A stretch of 64,000 bases of DNA, from positions 5,908,211-5,972,210 of the forward strand of contig JAIUCV010000019.1 of assembly GCA_026724425.1 (NCBI GenBank), read 5' to 3'. Made by a program: the position numbers and the translations under genes. Source of the stretch: Erythrophleum ivorense (lineage: Eukaryota > Streptophyta > Magnoliopsida > Fabales > Fabaceae). The notes under the pieces are model-generated. The model was not told the DNA's origin. It saw only the letters and a list, made by a program, of their open reading frames with translations, and did not search any database. Shown here one piece after another: positions 1 through 10,836 of the stretch. Within the stretch, counting starts at the first letter, position 1, and each line of letters starts with the position of its first letter.

Positions 1-559
1 GTTGCAATTTTTATTACCTACCCAAACCATCCTTACTTCTTAATTATTTTTATCATTGATGTATGTGCTTACTAATATTTCTTTTGTTGAATAATAAAAA
101 TATACATATTTATCTAAGGTTAATTATGCTAGTATATTTTATATTTTATTTGATAATATCAGGCTATTTTTTTTATTATTAATAAAAATATAAGAGTTTT
201 AAAAGCCTATTATTTTAAAATATATGCCTATGAGTCTGTAAAAAGATATTTTTATATTACAAGTATTAATTTATTAAAAAAAAAAGCCCAAATGACCCTA
301 ACCCGCCCTAGTAGAACATAAAATTAGACTTGTTCAGGTTGGGTTGAACCACAAGTATAAAAATAAGCCCGTGCTTACTAGATATTCGGCCTGATTCTGC
401 CTATGAACAACCCTAAATTGAAGGAAGTTCGCACTAAGTGTTAAAATATTGAATCTTTCTAGTCTATGAGAGTTTGAATAACCAATGGTGTTTAGCCATG
501 TGAAATTGACCTATGCACTTAAGTCTATGACATTCATGTATTTGGACAATGCAAAAGTT

Positions 560-1010
560 TCAGAGGAGTTTATCAAAGCCCAATGCCCAAGAATCAAGAT
601 CTTTGTTGCTTGACAAAGACTTGAATGCAAACATATTTGATTTTGGTTTTGCTAAGCTTGATGAAGAGGACAATTCCCACATAAGCACCCAAATAGCTGG
701 AAAAAAATGATTTATTCATGGAAAAGATTACACATAGACAAACCTTATTAAATATAATTTAGCGACATCATTTTTATTATTATTGTGATAATTTTTTTCA
801 ATAATGCAGTAGATATATGGCTCATATATATATAATATATGGTTATTTGATTGACAAAAGAGATGTTTATAGTTTTGGAATTGCTGCTTGGAGTTAGAAA
901 GTTTATAGAAATTGCATCAGCTTATATATGATTTCTTGCCATGATTTGATGTATATTTTCAAATTTTATTTCAAAATCCAGAAGCAGAAATATCTTTGCT
1001 TGAAGGCATA
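560..1010 (+). pseudogene. receptor-like kinase fragment (kinase domain piece)
   Basis: A broken piece of a plant receptor-like Ser/Thr kinase, closest by eye to the LRR-VIII-2 (malectin-containing) family. Around 600-710 the plus strand reads LLDKDLNANIFDFGFAKLDE, matching kinase subdomains VIb-VII with the DFG magnesium-binding triplet at 639-647, followed by a reading like HISTQIAG. A second piece at about 830-890 reads GYLIDKRDVYSFGIAAW, matching subdomains VIII-IX (the ADVYSFG block). An AT-rich gap with stops separates the two, perhaps a former intron plus decay. The catalytic loop HRD and everything upstream are missing. The gene is dead. An RLK origin is fairly sure; the exact subfamily is inference. 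Confidence 0.6.
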
Positions 1011-1459
1011 GTTACATATGTGTTGTTAGTTTTTACCATTAATAGGGGTGGCAAATTGATTCATGATTAAGAATCCATTTCAATCTATCTAGTGTTTAAT
1101 CAAATGAAATCTAATCCATTATGGTACCAATTAGTCAATGATTTTTTTTATTATTTCATGAATTCTTTAAGTATATATCATAATGTTATTTAAATTATTT
1201 TATGACCAAATGGATTTGACAATTAATAGATTTTACTTTCTTTAATTTTCAAAATATAAAAATTTAGCTGAGCATTAAGTAAATATTACAGTTTTGCAAG
1301 TATGACTCAACATATATCATTTTATTATAAATATAACAGTGTATAATTAATTAAATTATTGTTTAAGTAACATTTTAATTAAAGGTCAAAATGCTAGTTT
1401 AAACTATAAAATTAACTATGCTTTGTCCCCTTAAAACAAAGATAAAATAACTTTAAAAG

Positions 1460-1620
1460 ATTAGCTAAATGGTTAAAGAGGTGTACTTTCATTATGCGGG
1501 TTCAAATATTTTGAGTCAACATTTAGAATAATTTATTCTTTTACTTCGACTAACAAACTATATTTCGACTTCACTAAAGGCCTTTAGCCATTTAATCACT
1601 GGTTTCCTTTGGGAGATTGT
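1460..1620 (+). repeat. possible tRNA-derived SINE head
   Basis: Positions 1462-1472 (TAGCTAAATGG) fit an RNA polymerase III A box. Positions 1499-1509 (GGTTCAAATAT) fit a decayed B box, about 35 bp downstream, which is tRNA-like spacing. No full cloverleaf can be folded and the 3' end is not clear. This could be a decayed SINE or chance in AT-rich DNA. Confidence 0.3.
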
Positions 1621-1959
1621 CCACTGAGATTAAGATCCTTTAGAAGAGTTGTTGATATCTGATAAAGGATTGTGCAGAATATTGCAAAATGTTTGTAGAA
1701 TTTCTCTACTCAATCATGTGACTATACCTAAATAGGGAGAGCCCAAGTTAGAGAAAAAAAATGAAGGGACCAAACAAAAAAAATAATATAGAAATACTCT
1801 AGTGGTGTGTGTATAACATTGAACCCTAAACCTCTATTTATACTAATAATATGACCAAACTAAGACACTTATACCATTTATTTACGGTGCACTGTAAGAA
1901 ACTCTCTTCTTAATTTGCATGATTTTCATAAATTTTGAGGAGCTCTTAACAAAGTAACT

Positions 1960-2071
1960 GCTTTATAAACATGCAAGATTCAAGATTTTCCTATAAATTT
2001 CCACAGAATGAAGCATTTCATATTGAATTGAAATATTGCATGGAAAGCTATAATGCTAAAGGACTTCAATA
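1960..2071 (+). pseudogene. receptor-like kinase, malectin-like domain (left piece)
   Basis: The last bases before the copia insertion read IMLKDFNI, matching the conserved KDFNI block late in the malectin-like domain of LRR-VIII-2 receptor kinases. The same gene resumes at 7148 on the other side of the copia element. Upstream of about 1960 the similarity fades. The piece has no open frame with the kinase fragment further left, so it belongs to a second, tandem gene copy. Confidence 0.45.
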
Positions 2072-2628
2072 TGATAGATTTTCAATTAAATTAAAATATA
2101 TAGAGCCAAAGTTTAAATTGCAAAAAGATATGCCATTTCTTGTAATGGAAATTAGAATGAATGGCTATGCCACAAATAAGAACTGAAATGGAGGGAAAGA
2201 GATATAAGACAATGGATGAAACTTGGAATATTGAATATATTTGAAATGCTTGTAATGCTTTGAATTGGCTACATATGTGTGTGTGTGTGTTAGGGGAGGG
2301 GGGAATAGTTGGTTTATGTTTTTTTTTTTAAAATTATTTTTGAGTTTTTTATATTATCATATTACCATCATTAGCCTACTTTTACTGCTATTATATAGCT
2401 TGCATTATTTTGTGTGCTGCCACCTTGTATTCTTCATATTACAACCTTCGGCCCACTTGTACTGCTATTATATAGCTTGCATTATTTTGTGTGCCACCAC
2501 CTTGTAGTCTTCATTTTCAACTTGGATAATTTTACTGCAACATGCCTTCCCCTGCTTCAAGCCACCACCCTTACTAAACAATTCATGTGGCCTTAATAAT
2601 GTAGGATTTTTCTAGATTATTTCTAATA
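2072..2628 (-). repeat. copia 3' LTR
   Basis: It matches 6681-7147 along its length. On the minus strand it starts TATTAGAA (canonical TG changed to TA) and ends CTATCA. It contains a short TG microsatellite (about 2275-2291) and a 77-bp tandem duplication (2384-2460 and from 2461) that is single in the other LTR. Confidence 0.85.
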
Positions 2629-2639
2629 CTCCCCTGTAA

Positions 2640-3400
2640 TCTAGAAAAATTTGTAACTCCAAGTATCTCTTTGACTTTGTTAAAATTTTCAAGTATAGTT
2701 GACTTTGTAAAAATACCTGCGAGTTGGTTTTCAGTTTTACAAAATTTTAACTCAATTTCTTCTCATTCCATGAGCTCTTGAATAAAATGATGTTGAATTT
2801 CAATATGTTTGGTACGACTATGAAAAATAGGATTCTTTGTCATAGCAATAGTGGACAAGTTGTCATAATAGATTTTTGTTGGCGTGCTAATACTTTGATG
2901 TAAATTTTTTAAGCCAAACTGCTTCACATGTTGCACTTGTTGTTGCTATATATTTTGCTTCTACTAATGAAAGCATGACTGTTTTTTGCTTCTTTGATGC
3001 CTATGAGATTACTTTGGAACCCAGAAGGGAGATATATTCTATTGTGCTTTTCTATCATTAATGCTTCTTGCCTAATTACTATCGATGTAGCCAATCAAAT
3101 TCCAATCATCTTCTGCTTCATACAAGATGTCAAGACTTTTTGTACCTTTGACATATCTCAAGATTCATTTTGTAGCTATGAGATGTGACTTGCTAAGCTC
3201 GCTAATGAATCTAAAAATAATGCTGATAACATGCACTATGTTAAGCCTAGTATTTGTGAGATAAATCAATGAGCCAACAAGACTTCTATAAGTTGTCTCA
3301 TTCACCTTTTCTTTTCCATCCTCTTTTAATAGCTTCTCATTAGTTCTTATTGGTGTGGATGTTGGCTTGCAATCTTGCATCTTGAATTTCTTCAACAAAT
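2640..3400 (-). pseudogene. copia RNase H region
   Basis: On the minus strand the stretch 3398-3165 reads as the end of reverse transcriptase and the connection (YRSLVGSLIYL), typical of copia polyproteins just after the catalytic domain. Further down, readings such as YIDSN, FHSRTKHIEIQHHFIQE and ENQLAGIFTK match copia RNase H and its C-terminal tail (TKHI.. and D.FTK). Several stops interrupt it. It lies just upstream of the polypurine tract and 3' LTR, as expected for the end of pol. Confidence 0.8.
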
Positions 3401-4240
3401 CATTAGCGTATTTTTCTTAAGAAATGACTATCGGCTTGGGTCTTTGTTTTACTTGCATTCTAAGAAAGTATCTAATGAAGCCAATATTAGTCATCTCGTA
3501 CTCCTTCATCATGGCCTGCTTGAAGTCTTTAATTATATTTGTATCATTGTTGGCATATATTAAATCATCTACGTATAGGCAAAGGATGAGGAAATGATCT
3601 CCTTGCTTTTTCATATACAATGATGGCTCACTTGGGCTTTTATTAAAGTTGTGATTAGGAAGATACTTGTCTATTTTACAATTCCACACATGTGGTGCTT
3701 ACTTCAATCCATAGAGCGCTTTCTTCAGTTAATATCTTTTGTCTTCTTTGCCGCAGACCACATACCCTTGAAGTTTCTCCACATACACTTTTTCTTCAAT
3801 TTCTTCATTTAGGAATGCAAACTTCACATCTAATTGATATACCAATAGTTTCAATTGGATGGCCAAAGAAAGTACTATTCTGATTGTTTCCATGCATACC
3901 ACAGGAGCGAAAATTTCATTGAAGTTAATACCTAGTTGTTGAAAATATCCTTTTATTATGAGCTATGCCTTGAACTTCTGGATTGACCCATCATCATTAT
4001 ACTTATTTTTGTAGACCTATTTTCGTCCAATGATATCTTTTTCTTTAGTTTTTCCCTCCCATGTATGGTTCTTCTCGATCATCTTGATTTCTTTGTCCAT
4101 GGGTTTTCTCCATTCCTCTTCTTTTACAGCTTCTTCATATTTCCGTGGTTCACAAGAAAATAATGCGACATTACAAGTTTGAGAAATATCTTGCAATGAT
4201 CGCATTTTTCTTAAAAGAGATAATTCTAGTGACAAGCATT
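3400..4240 (-). pseudogene. copia reverse transcriptase
   Basis: Minus-strand open stretch 3689-3417 contains LYVDDLIYANND, the copia reverse-transcriptase catalytic box (YVDD), followed by MKEYEMTNIGFIRYFL, matching the usual EFEMSDLG..YFLG segment. Upstream, 4235-4017 reads YEEAVKEEEWRKPMDKEIKMIEKN, matching the start of the domain (A..EE.W..AM..E...I..N.TW). The domain is recognisable end to end but split by frameshifts and stops. The catalytic aspartates are still present. Confidence 0.85.
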
Positions 4241-4499
4241 GTTGTCTTAATAGTTGGCTTGTGCTTGGATCTAGATTATCTCTAGCATTCTCCTTAGCTT
4301 CAAGATGTTGAACTTTTTCAGATGCTTCATTACTCCATTTTTAGCTAGCTTCATCATTGAAGATGACATCCCTTGAAATAATTAATTGTCTTGTGTTAGG
4401 ATTGTACAGATGATAGCCCTAAGGATTTGTTGCTATAACTAATAAGGATACACTTTTCTACTTTCTTGTCCATCTTGTCTTTATTTCCTCTTAGGATGT

Positions 4500-5170
4500 A
4501 GGTATAGGCAATGCTCCCAAAGACTCTGAAATGATTAACATTTGACTTTCTCTTAAACCAAACTTCATACGGCATTCTATTTGGAATTGCTTTTGTAGGA
4601 GATTAGTTGAGAATATAAACTATTGTGTTAATAGCTTTGACTTATAAATATTTTGGCATATTGTTACCTTGGAGCATAGCGCACACCATCTCAATAATAG
4701 TTTTATTTTTTCTTTCTACAACACCATTCTGCTAAGGTGTGTGATAGACTGTGAACTCTTTCTTAATATTGTGCTTTTTGCAAAACATGATGAATATTTG
4801 ATCAGTAAATTTTGCGCCATGATTAGTTTTCAAAATTTTAAAAGAATACCCACTTTGTTTTTCAACAAAGGCTTTAAACTATGTAAAGTAAGAGAATGCA
4901 TTTGATTTCTGCTCAATAAAATAGACTTACATCATGCAAGTATAATCATTGATAAAGAGTAAAAAATATCTTTTTCTACTAAGAATAGGGTTTCTTGAGG
5001 GACCTCAAATATTTGCATGCACCAACTTTAGTGGAGCTTTTGTTCTTCAAGATAATTTTGGAATGACAATCTATGCATTTTTCCAAAAATGCATCATTCA
5101 CAAACTTTCTTTTCAAAATGCACCAGAGGTAGGCCAAGCATCATTTCTTTCTAATTTAATGATTTAAGGC
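4500..5170 (-). pseudogene. copia integrase core
   Basis: Minus-strand readings near 5040-4780 include GPSRNPILSRKRYFLLFINDYT and SFKILKTNHGAKFT, corresponding to the integrase core (GP....S..G..Y...F.DDYS and LR.D.G.EF). The aspartate of the second block is replaced by asparagine, and the region has many stops. Its position upstream of reverse transcriptase fixes the element as copia rather than gypsy. Confidence 0.7.
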
Positions 5171-5599
5171 CATAAAAATCTAAATGGTCATATCTCAAAT
5201 GCTACAGTGTGGATTCATCCACATTTTCACATTTCATGGCATATTTTTGCTCAAGTGGCATCATCAAAGGAAAAATTTTATTTGGGGTTATTTTGATAGT
5301 AGTTATATTTATCAAATACAATGCATTTATCATCATTGAAAATTAATTTGTAGCCTTTATGGATCAATTGGCCAGTACTTAATAAATTATATAAGATTTG
5401 GAATATAATAAACATCATGAATAAATTTTTATTGGCTATCTTTTGTCTTGACGGCAATGATGCCTTTGCTTTCTACTTCTTGCATTTTTCCATCATTAAG
5501 TGTAACTTGGTATTTCTTACTCTCATCTAGTTTGACAATACCATTTTTTTTTGCTTATCATGTGGTTTGAACAATCACTATCAAGATATCAAATATCTC

Positions 5600-6660
5600 T
5601 TGATTCTTGAGAAAAAATGCAGAATAAAATATTTGATTAAGAGATTAACCTTTTTCTGTAAAATTTGCTTCTTCTTTCTCTTGATACTAACAATCTTTTT
5701 CAAAATGAGTGTGCTTTTTGCACCTTTTGCATTTGTATCAGCAATGTTTTATATCATGATTATTTTTCTTGCATAGGCTGCAATATGAGCTTAATTTATC
5801 TTTACTCCCTTGATTTTTGTAAATTTGTCTCCCCCTTTCACGGTGATTAGATGGTCCCTTATTTTGAGGATTTTAACTGTGGTTATTCTTCTTATCTCCA
5901 TCATTTTTGAAAACATTTACTTTTGATTAAAAGGTTTACTCTAATGGTGGCTCAAATCTTTGCATTATCTCTTCATAGGCTTGTAGAGATCCCATTAGCT
6001 CCACTAGAGTAAGCTTTAATAAATATTTAGCTTCTTTAATTACATCCATCACATGATTGAATTTTATCATAAGGCTCCTCAATAATCTTTGAATAATTTT
6101 CTTATCTTCTATCATGTCTCCATAACTTCTAATTTGATTAATAATACTAGACACATGAGAGAAGAAAATTTGTATTGATTTACCTTCCTTCATTATTAAA
6201 GTATCAAAATTTCTCCATAAAAATTGAAGTTTAATAATGATTACATTGTCAAAGCTTTTGTATTGACTTTTTAAAATTTCTCATGCCTCTTTTGTGATTT
6301 TGGCATTCATGATCCTTGGAAAGATTGCGTTGCTTATCCCATGTTGAATGAGGAGTGAAGCTTTTCCATCTTTTGCATATTTTGCTTATATTCCTTTTGT
6401 TTTGCAGCTATCTATAATGCCTACTCTTATGGGGTTGGTTCTTGAAATTCTTCCACCATCATTTCTCATAAATCTTGTGAGATGAAAATGTTTTCATCTT
6501 TATACTCCAAAAATCGTAAGTTTCACCTTCACATATGAGGATTGAAGCTTGAGTATAATTGAAGGTGGTTATATTTGATGTAAATGTGGAGGCCATAAGG
6601 ACTAATATGAGAGGTGTAAAAATATAATATTAAGGTGGTCAAATATGGATAAGTGTTTTA
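5600..6660 (-). pseudogene. copia gag with zinc knuckle
   Basis: The open stretch 6193-5936 on the minus strand encodes an alpha-helical segment (FFSHVSSIINQIRSYGDMIEDK and LLRSLMIKFNHVMDVIKEAK), typical of the copia gag domain found in plant elements. Toward the pol side, around 5750-5680, a Cys/His cluster (CYKCKCKRCKKHTHFEKDC) is a duplicated or decayed CCHC zinc knuckle. Translation starts near 6530, just after the primer-binding site, but the start codon is not certain because of frameshifts. Confidence 0.7.
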
Positions 6661-6667
6661 AAACTAG

Positions 6668-6679
6668 GCTCTGATACCA
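6668..6679 (-). other. copia primer-binding site (initiator tRNA-Met)
   Basis: On the minus strand TGGTATCAGAGC lies one base inside the 5' LTR end. This is the standard copia primer-binding site, complementary to the 3' end of initiator methionine tRNA. It fixes strand and LTR boundary. Confidence 0.85.
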
Positions 6680-6680
6680 C

Positions 6681-7147
6681 TGATAGATTTTCAATTAAAT
6701 TAAAATATATAGAGCCAAGGTTTGAATTAGAAGAAGATATGCCACAGCTTGTAATGGAAATTAGAATGAATGGCTATGTTGTAAATAAGAACCGAAATGG
6801 AGGTAAAGAGATATAAGACAATGGATGAAACTTAGAATATTGAATATATTTGAAATGCTTGTAATGCTTCGAATTAGCTACATATATATGTATGTATATA
6901 TATATGGTTAGTTTATGTTATTTTTTAAAAAATCTTTTTTGAGTTTTTTATATTATCGTATTATAATCATAAGCCCACTTGTACTGCTATTTTATAGCTT
7001 GCATTATTTTGTATGCCACCACCTTGTAGTCTTCATTTTTAGCTTGGATAGTTTTACTGCAACATGCCTTCCCCTGCTTCAAGCCATCACTCTTACTGAA
7101 AAATTCAAGTGGCCTCATCAATGTAGGATTTTTCTAGAATTCTAATA
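6681..7147 (-). repeat. copia 5' LTR
   Basis: A direct repeat of 2072-2628 in the same orientation. It is 467 bp against 557 bp, the difference coming mostly from a 77-bp duplication in the other copy. It ends at the primer-binding site. Confidence 0.85.
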
Positions 7148-7690
7148 AAATATTCTAAATGATGCACAAGGAGTTGGTAACACAGTCATAAAAAACTTTA
7201 TTGTGCCTATGGTGTGTTATTCTTCTCTGCAAGCTCCCATTCCTGTGCCCCCAATGTCACCTTGGAGATTCGACCTAATGGTAAGAATGTAACTTTATTT
7301 TTTCCTAATTTTCTAAAGTTGCATCTGGCATGAGGAATTGCACTTATTACAGACACCACATTTATGGATGTTAAGCCCAAAAATGTTAAAAGAGACCCTG
7401 AACCAATAATTTAACATGAACCCCCATCAAAAAATGAAAGTATTGTTCTTGGAGACTTGGAAATGGAAGGATCATAACTGTAGGGTGAAAAAGCAGTGAC
7501 TACAATTGTGGCTATAGGAGTGATTGCTTTCATCCTGGCACTTGGTATGATTTGGTGGAAAGGCCTTATAAGAAAGAAAAGTTCATTAACATTGAATACC
7601 AAAGCACCAAAATTTAACCCTACACTCTAGGACTTCAAAGCTTGTTTTCCTGGCAATTTTGACCCTACAAGAACAAAAAATTTTAATTGG
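7148..7690 (+). pseudogene. receptor-like kinase, malectin end plus transmembrane segment
   Basis: Continues the gene interrupted at 2071. Plus-strand readings are ILNDAQGVGNTVIKNF (near 7155-7200), matching the end of the malectin-like domain, then at about 7495-7590 TIVAIGVIAFILALGMIWWK, a single hydrophobic membrane span followed by basic residues (GLIRKK), and finally GNFDPTRTKNF near 7650, matching the juxtamembrane NNFD..NKIG block just before the kinase domain. The kinase domain itself does not follow. The frame is broken several times. Cell-surface receptor ancestry is well supported; any remaining function is not. Confidence 0.65.
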
Positions 7691-9382
7691 TTACCATTTA
7701 ATATGGAATAAAATAAATTTAGCAATTAAATTACTTTTAACCATATTTACTAAACCTAATTGATATTAAGGCTATATCACCAAATTTTATTTCTTAAAAC
7801 CCACAACTTAACAAAATTAAATCTTAAAAACAAGCAGAATAACTCGAGTTTTAATAATTCCCTTAGAAAATTAATGGTAAAGACCTTCCTTTCACTAATA
7901 TCTCACTAGTGTATTAAAAAACTAATATCTCATTAGTGTATTAAAAAAAGAATATGACTTTTTTTGAAAATACTTTAGTGAGGGGTTAGTGTGAGAAATT
8001 ATGGTTTCTTGCTAATATTTGAGGGGAGAATTTGAGTCATATGATTGGAATGTCTAAAGTGTTATTAAAGCAAAGCACAGTGTATTTAATGCAAACTTTT
8101 GAACCTGTGGAAAATTAATTTATCTTTATATTTTATTGGATTTATCAAATCTTCCATATTTTTATTAGTTCAATGCAATTTAAAACCCTCAAGGGATTGA
8201 TTTAATAATTAGGGAGATTTACTCTTTACTTTGGCTTATTAAGTTCAAATATTAGAATAAACACTTAGGAGACTTTGTTATCAAGAAGGGACCTAATCTT
8301 GTTGATGCACAGAATGATCTAAAGATACTATTAGTGTAAAACAGTATGAAGGATATACTTGAAGGGAGATGAATGGGTGCTTAAGATAAAAGGATCCAAA
8401 ATGAAATCTTTTTGCATACTAAGTTGGAATTAATTCAAACAATTTAGAGTTGATTCAAACTTGTATGTAAAAAGGAACTTAGAGTCAATTCCAACTTAAG
8501 GAGTTAACAAAAAAGTAAAGTAGTAACAAGAGAGTTAGATTAGAGAGAAGTAACATTGAAATTACCCTAAGTTAGCCTTTGGCTTATATCCAATCTCCTT
8601 AAATTTTAAGAAATTTTCTTTAATCAAGCACAATACAAGTGGCAGGTTTTCATGTGTTCACATCCAACATAAGTTTCACCTCACCTTAAACTTTAATATA
8701 TAAATTTTTTCATTCAAATTAACCCATAGTTCACTTTCACTCACTAAAGAAATTCACAGTAGTGGTATCAAAGAGTTTAAACCCTTTTTGAGAGGGAATA
8801 CAATAAAGCTTGATAAATACCACTCAACTAGCAAATACAACAAAAACAAAGCTTAGAGGAGAAGAGAGTAAATTAAGTAAATGAGTGTTTGAATGCTTTG
8901 TAATTCAATTTTCTTGTATTTTGTACTTGGGTTTCAACTTCATTTATATCTTTACTAACTTTCTAATTGTTAGAGATGAGAAACTCTATCTCTCTTTTGT
9001 CTTGTAGAAGCATGGCTAGAGTGTCAAGCACAACTACTTTTTGGCTTGAACAAAGGAGGGAAGGTTTTAATGTTAACAAATCTTCTTCATTGAACTTTTT
9101 TTTTTTTTGCTTCATGTTTTCTAGTCAAGAGGGAAGAAAGTGTGAAGCTTTTCGATCTTTATAAATGCTCATTAATGCTCTACTTAGTTAAATAAAAAGA
9201 GCACACAAACAAATATTGTATAATAATAAGGAAAAGTGATAAAAGGTATAAAATAGAGAAAAAGTGTAAACTAAGTAATCCTTGTTCCTTTTTCTTCTTT
9301 GTGACATGTCTTCTTCTTTGCTCAAAAATTTGTCTTATATGCTTTTTACTTTTAGAAATAGATGAGCTTAATGGATTGAATA
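7691..9382. other. intergenic, short repeats only
   Basis: No gene recognised. A 27-bp unit is repeated in tandem (7894-7920 and 7921-7947, one mismatch). TGGTATCAAAGAG at 8763-8775 resembles a copia primer-binding site on the plus strand, and 8967-9164 is a short open frame with no recognised similarity; together they could be a remnant of another retroelement, but no LTR pair is visible. Confidence 0.4.
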
Positions 9383-9493
9383 TGTAACAACCAGGAAAAA
9401 GAGAAAAGAAAGAAAGGAAGGAAAAAGAAAAAGAAAAGAAAAGCTAAAAATTTTCGAAGGGCTGAAAATTTTCTAAGTCTGCTAACTACAGCC

Positions 9494-9712
9494 CAGCTAT
9501 AGCAAATGTACCTGTTCGCTATAGCGAGAAATAGTCTAGCTATAGCGAGAGTGCCTTCTCGCTATAGCGAAAGTGCTTCTAGCTATAGCGAGTGCGGGCA
9601 TCCCATACAAAATCTAGGGAGTTGCTTGCCGTAGCGAACGCCATAGCGAAGGCAGAGGTCTGGGACAGACACGAGCTTGCCGTAGTGAGGGTTATGGCTC
9701 GCTATAGCGAGG
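9494..9712 (+). repeat. CTATAG palindrome array in copy A
   Basis: Six GCTATAGC cores, several as the perfect 12-bp palindrome TCGCTATAGCGA, mixed with relaxed versions (GCCATAGC, CCGTAGCG). Spacing is irregular, about 20-40 bp between neighbours. Confidence 0.85.
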
Positions 9713-10817
9713 GAAGTCTGGAAAAGCGAGGAAAAAGAGAATTTAACTTTTTAAAAGCCTCCCAACCTTTCCTTTCTTCTTCTAACCGACTTAAGCTCCC
9801 TCTAAGACAGAGAGAAAGGTGTAGGAGAGAGAAAGAAGCCTAGAGAAGTAAGGAAGAGTAAGAGAAAGGTAAGAGTTACATAGTTTCTCTTCTTAGAATA
9901 TTGTTCTTCTTCCCTTGCCATCTCTTCCTATGGTTTTGATTATGAAAGTAGTTAGGTTTTGATGCTTGGTTCATAAGAGGGAGAGTGGAAAACCATTTTT
10001 GAGGGAGGTTAGAAGTCATGTAGTCTCTTTTCTTGATTTCTTTTCTTGAGAGCTTAAGAAAAGAGAAGAATGATGGGTAAAGTTCTAGTGAAAGAAAGAA
10101 ACCCTTAGCTTCCATATGCTTAATAGGGTTGCTAGAAAGAGATCCTTAACTTTATGAATCAAGTGTTAAGAAATTAATTCCATGCTTCTTGTATGATTAG
10201 GCTCAAGAGAAGTTCTCCCATCTAGAGGTAATTGTGAAAGCAATAAGGGAGGAGACAAATTGAAAGAGAAAGTTATGAATAGCCAACAAGGTAGCTCTCT
10301 CCACCTTCTTTCATGCATAATTGTGTGCTTACATTGTCTTACTTGTGTGCACGTATGATTTGAGTCATGAGAAGTATGTTAGCATGATGATACCTTATGA
10401 ATTTAAATGATATTTTGGGTGATTATTTTGGTTTGCTTGAGTATGGAAAAACCAATAACCCTCTAGCCATGGTGAGGATGAGCCAAAAACCCTTAAGTTG
10501 GTTGAGACAAAGTAAAGAGTCTCCCAAAAGTGAGATTGACTCCCAAAGAGTAAGGGTTGAGTCTAAGGACCTCTTAAGAATGGGTGAGACAAGTCCAAAA
10601 TTCACAAGTGAGTGGGTGAGGCCAATCCATGTACTTGGCAAGCTTTTATATGTTATGTATGGCCTACTCATATGTTGAGAATGCTTTTTCTTTTATGCAT
10701 GGCCAATTCAAATGTCGCAAATGCTTTTCTTATGATTTTATATGCTAACATGCCATGCATACATTGTGAGACTTGTTTGCATACTTTGTGTATATGATTG
10801 AATGAGAGATGAGCTAT

Positions 10818-10836
10818 TGAGATTCTTTGAATCTCA
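10818..10836 (+). repeat. conserved inverted repeat in copy A
   Basis: TGAGATTC TTT GAATCTCA: 8-bp perfect arms with a 3-base loop, followed by a pyrimidine-rich run. Confidence 0.85.

Larger units (their letters stand above)
2072..7147 (-). mobile_element. degenerate Ty1/copia LTR retrotransposon
   Basis: A 5.08 kb element read on the minus strand in the order 5' LTR (6681-7147), primer-binding site, gag, integrase, reverse transcriptase, RNase H, polypurine tract (about 2629-2637), 3' LTR (2072-2628). This is the copia order, with integrase before reverse transcriptase. The flanking pentamers are caata (2067-2071) and aaata (7148-7152), a target-site duplication with one mismatch. Many stops and frameshifts show it cannot move on its own. 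It sits inside the malectin-like domain of a receptor-kinase pseudogene. The two LTRs differ by a 77-bp duplication and many point changes, so the insertion is old. Confidence 0.9.

Noticed and set aside
8763..8775. Plus-strand copia-like primer-binding site
   Set aside because: No LTR end with CA directly before it, no LTR pair and no gag-pol downstream; kept only as a note in the intergenic entry.
9494..9712. CRISPR-like appearance of the palindrome array
   Set aside because: Spacing is irregular, units are 8-12 bp, the genome is plant nuclear, and the array lies inside a mobile element.
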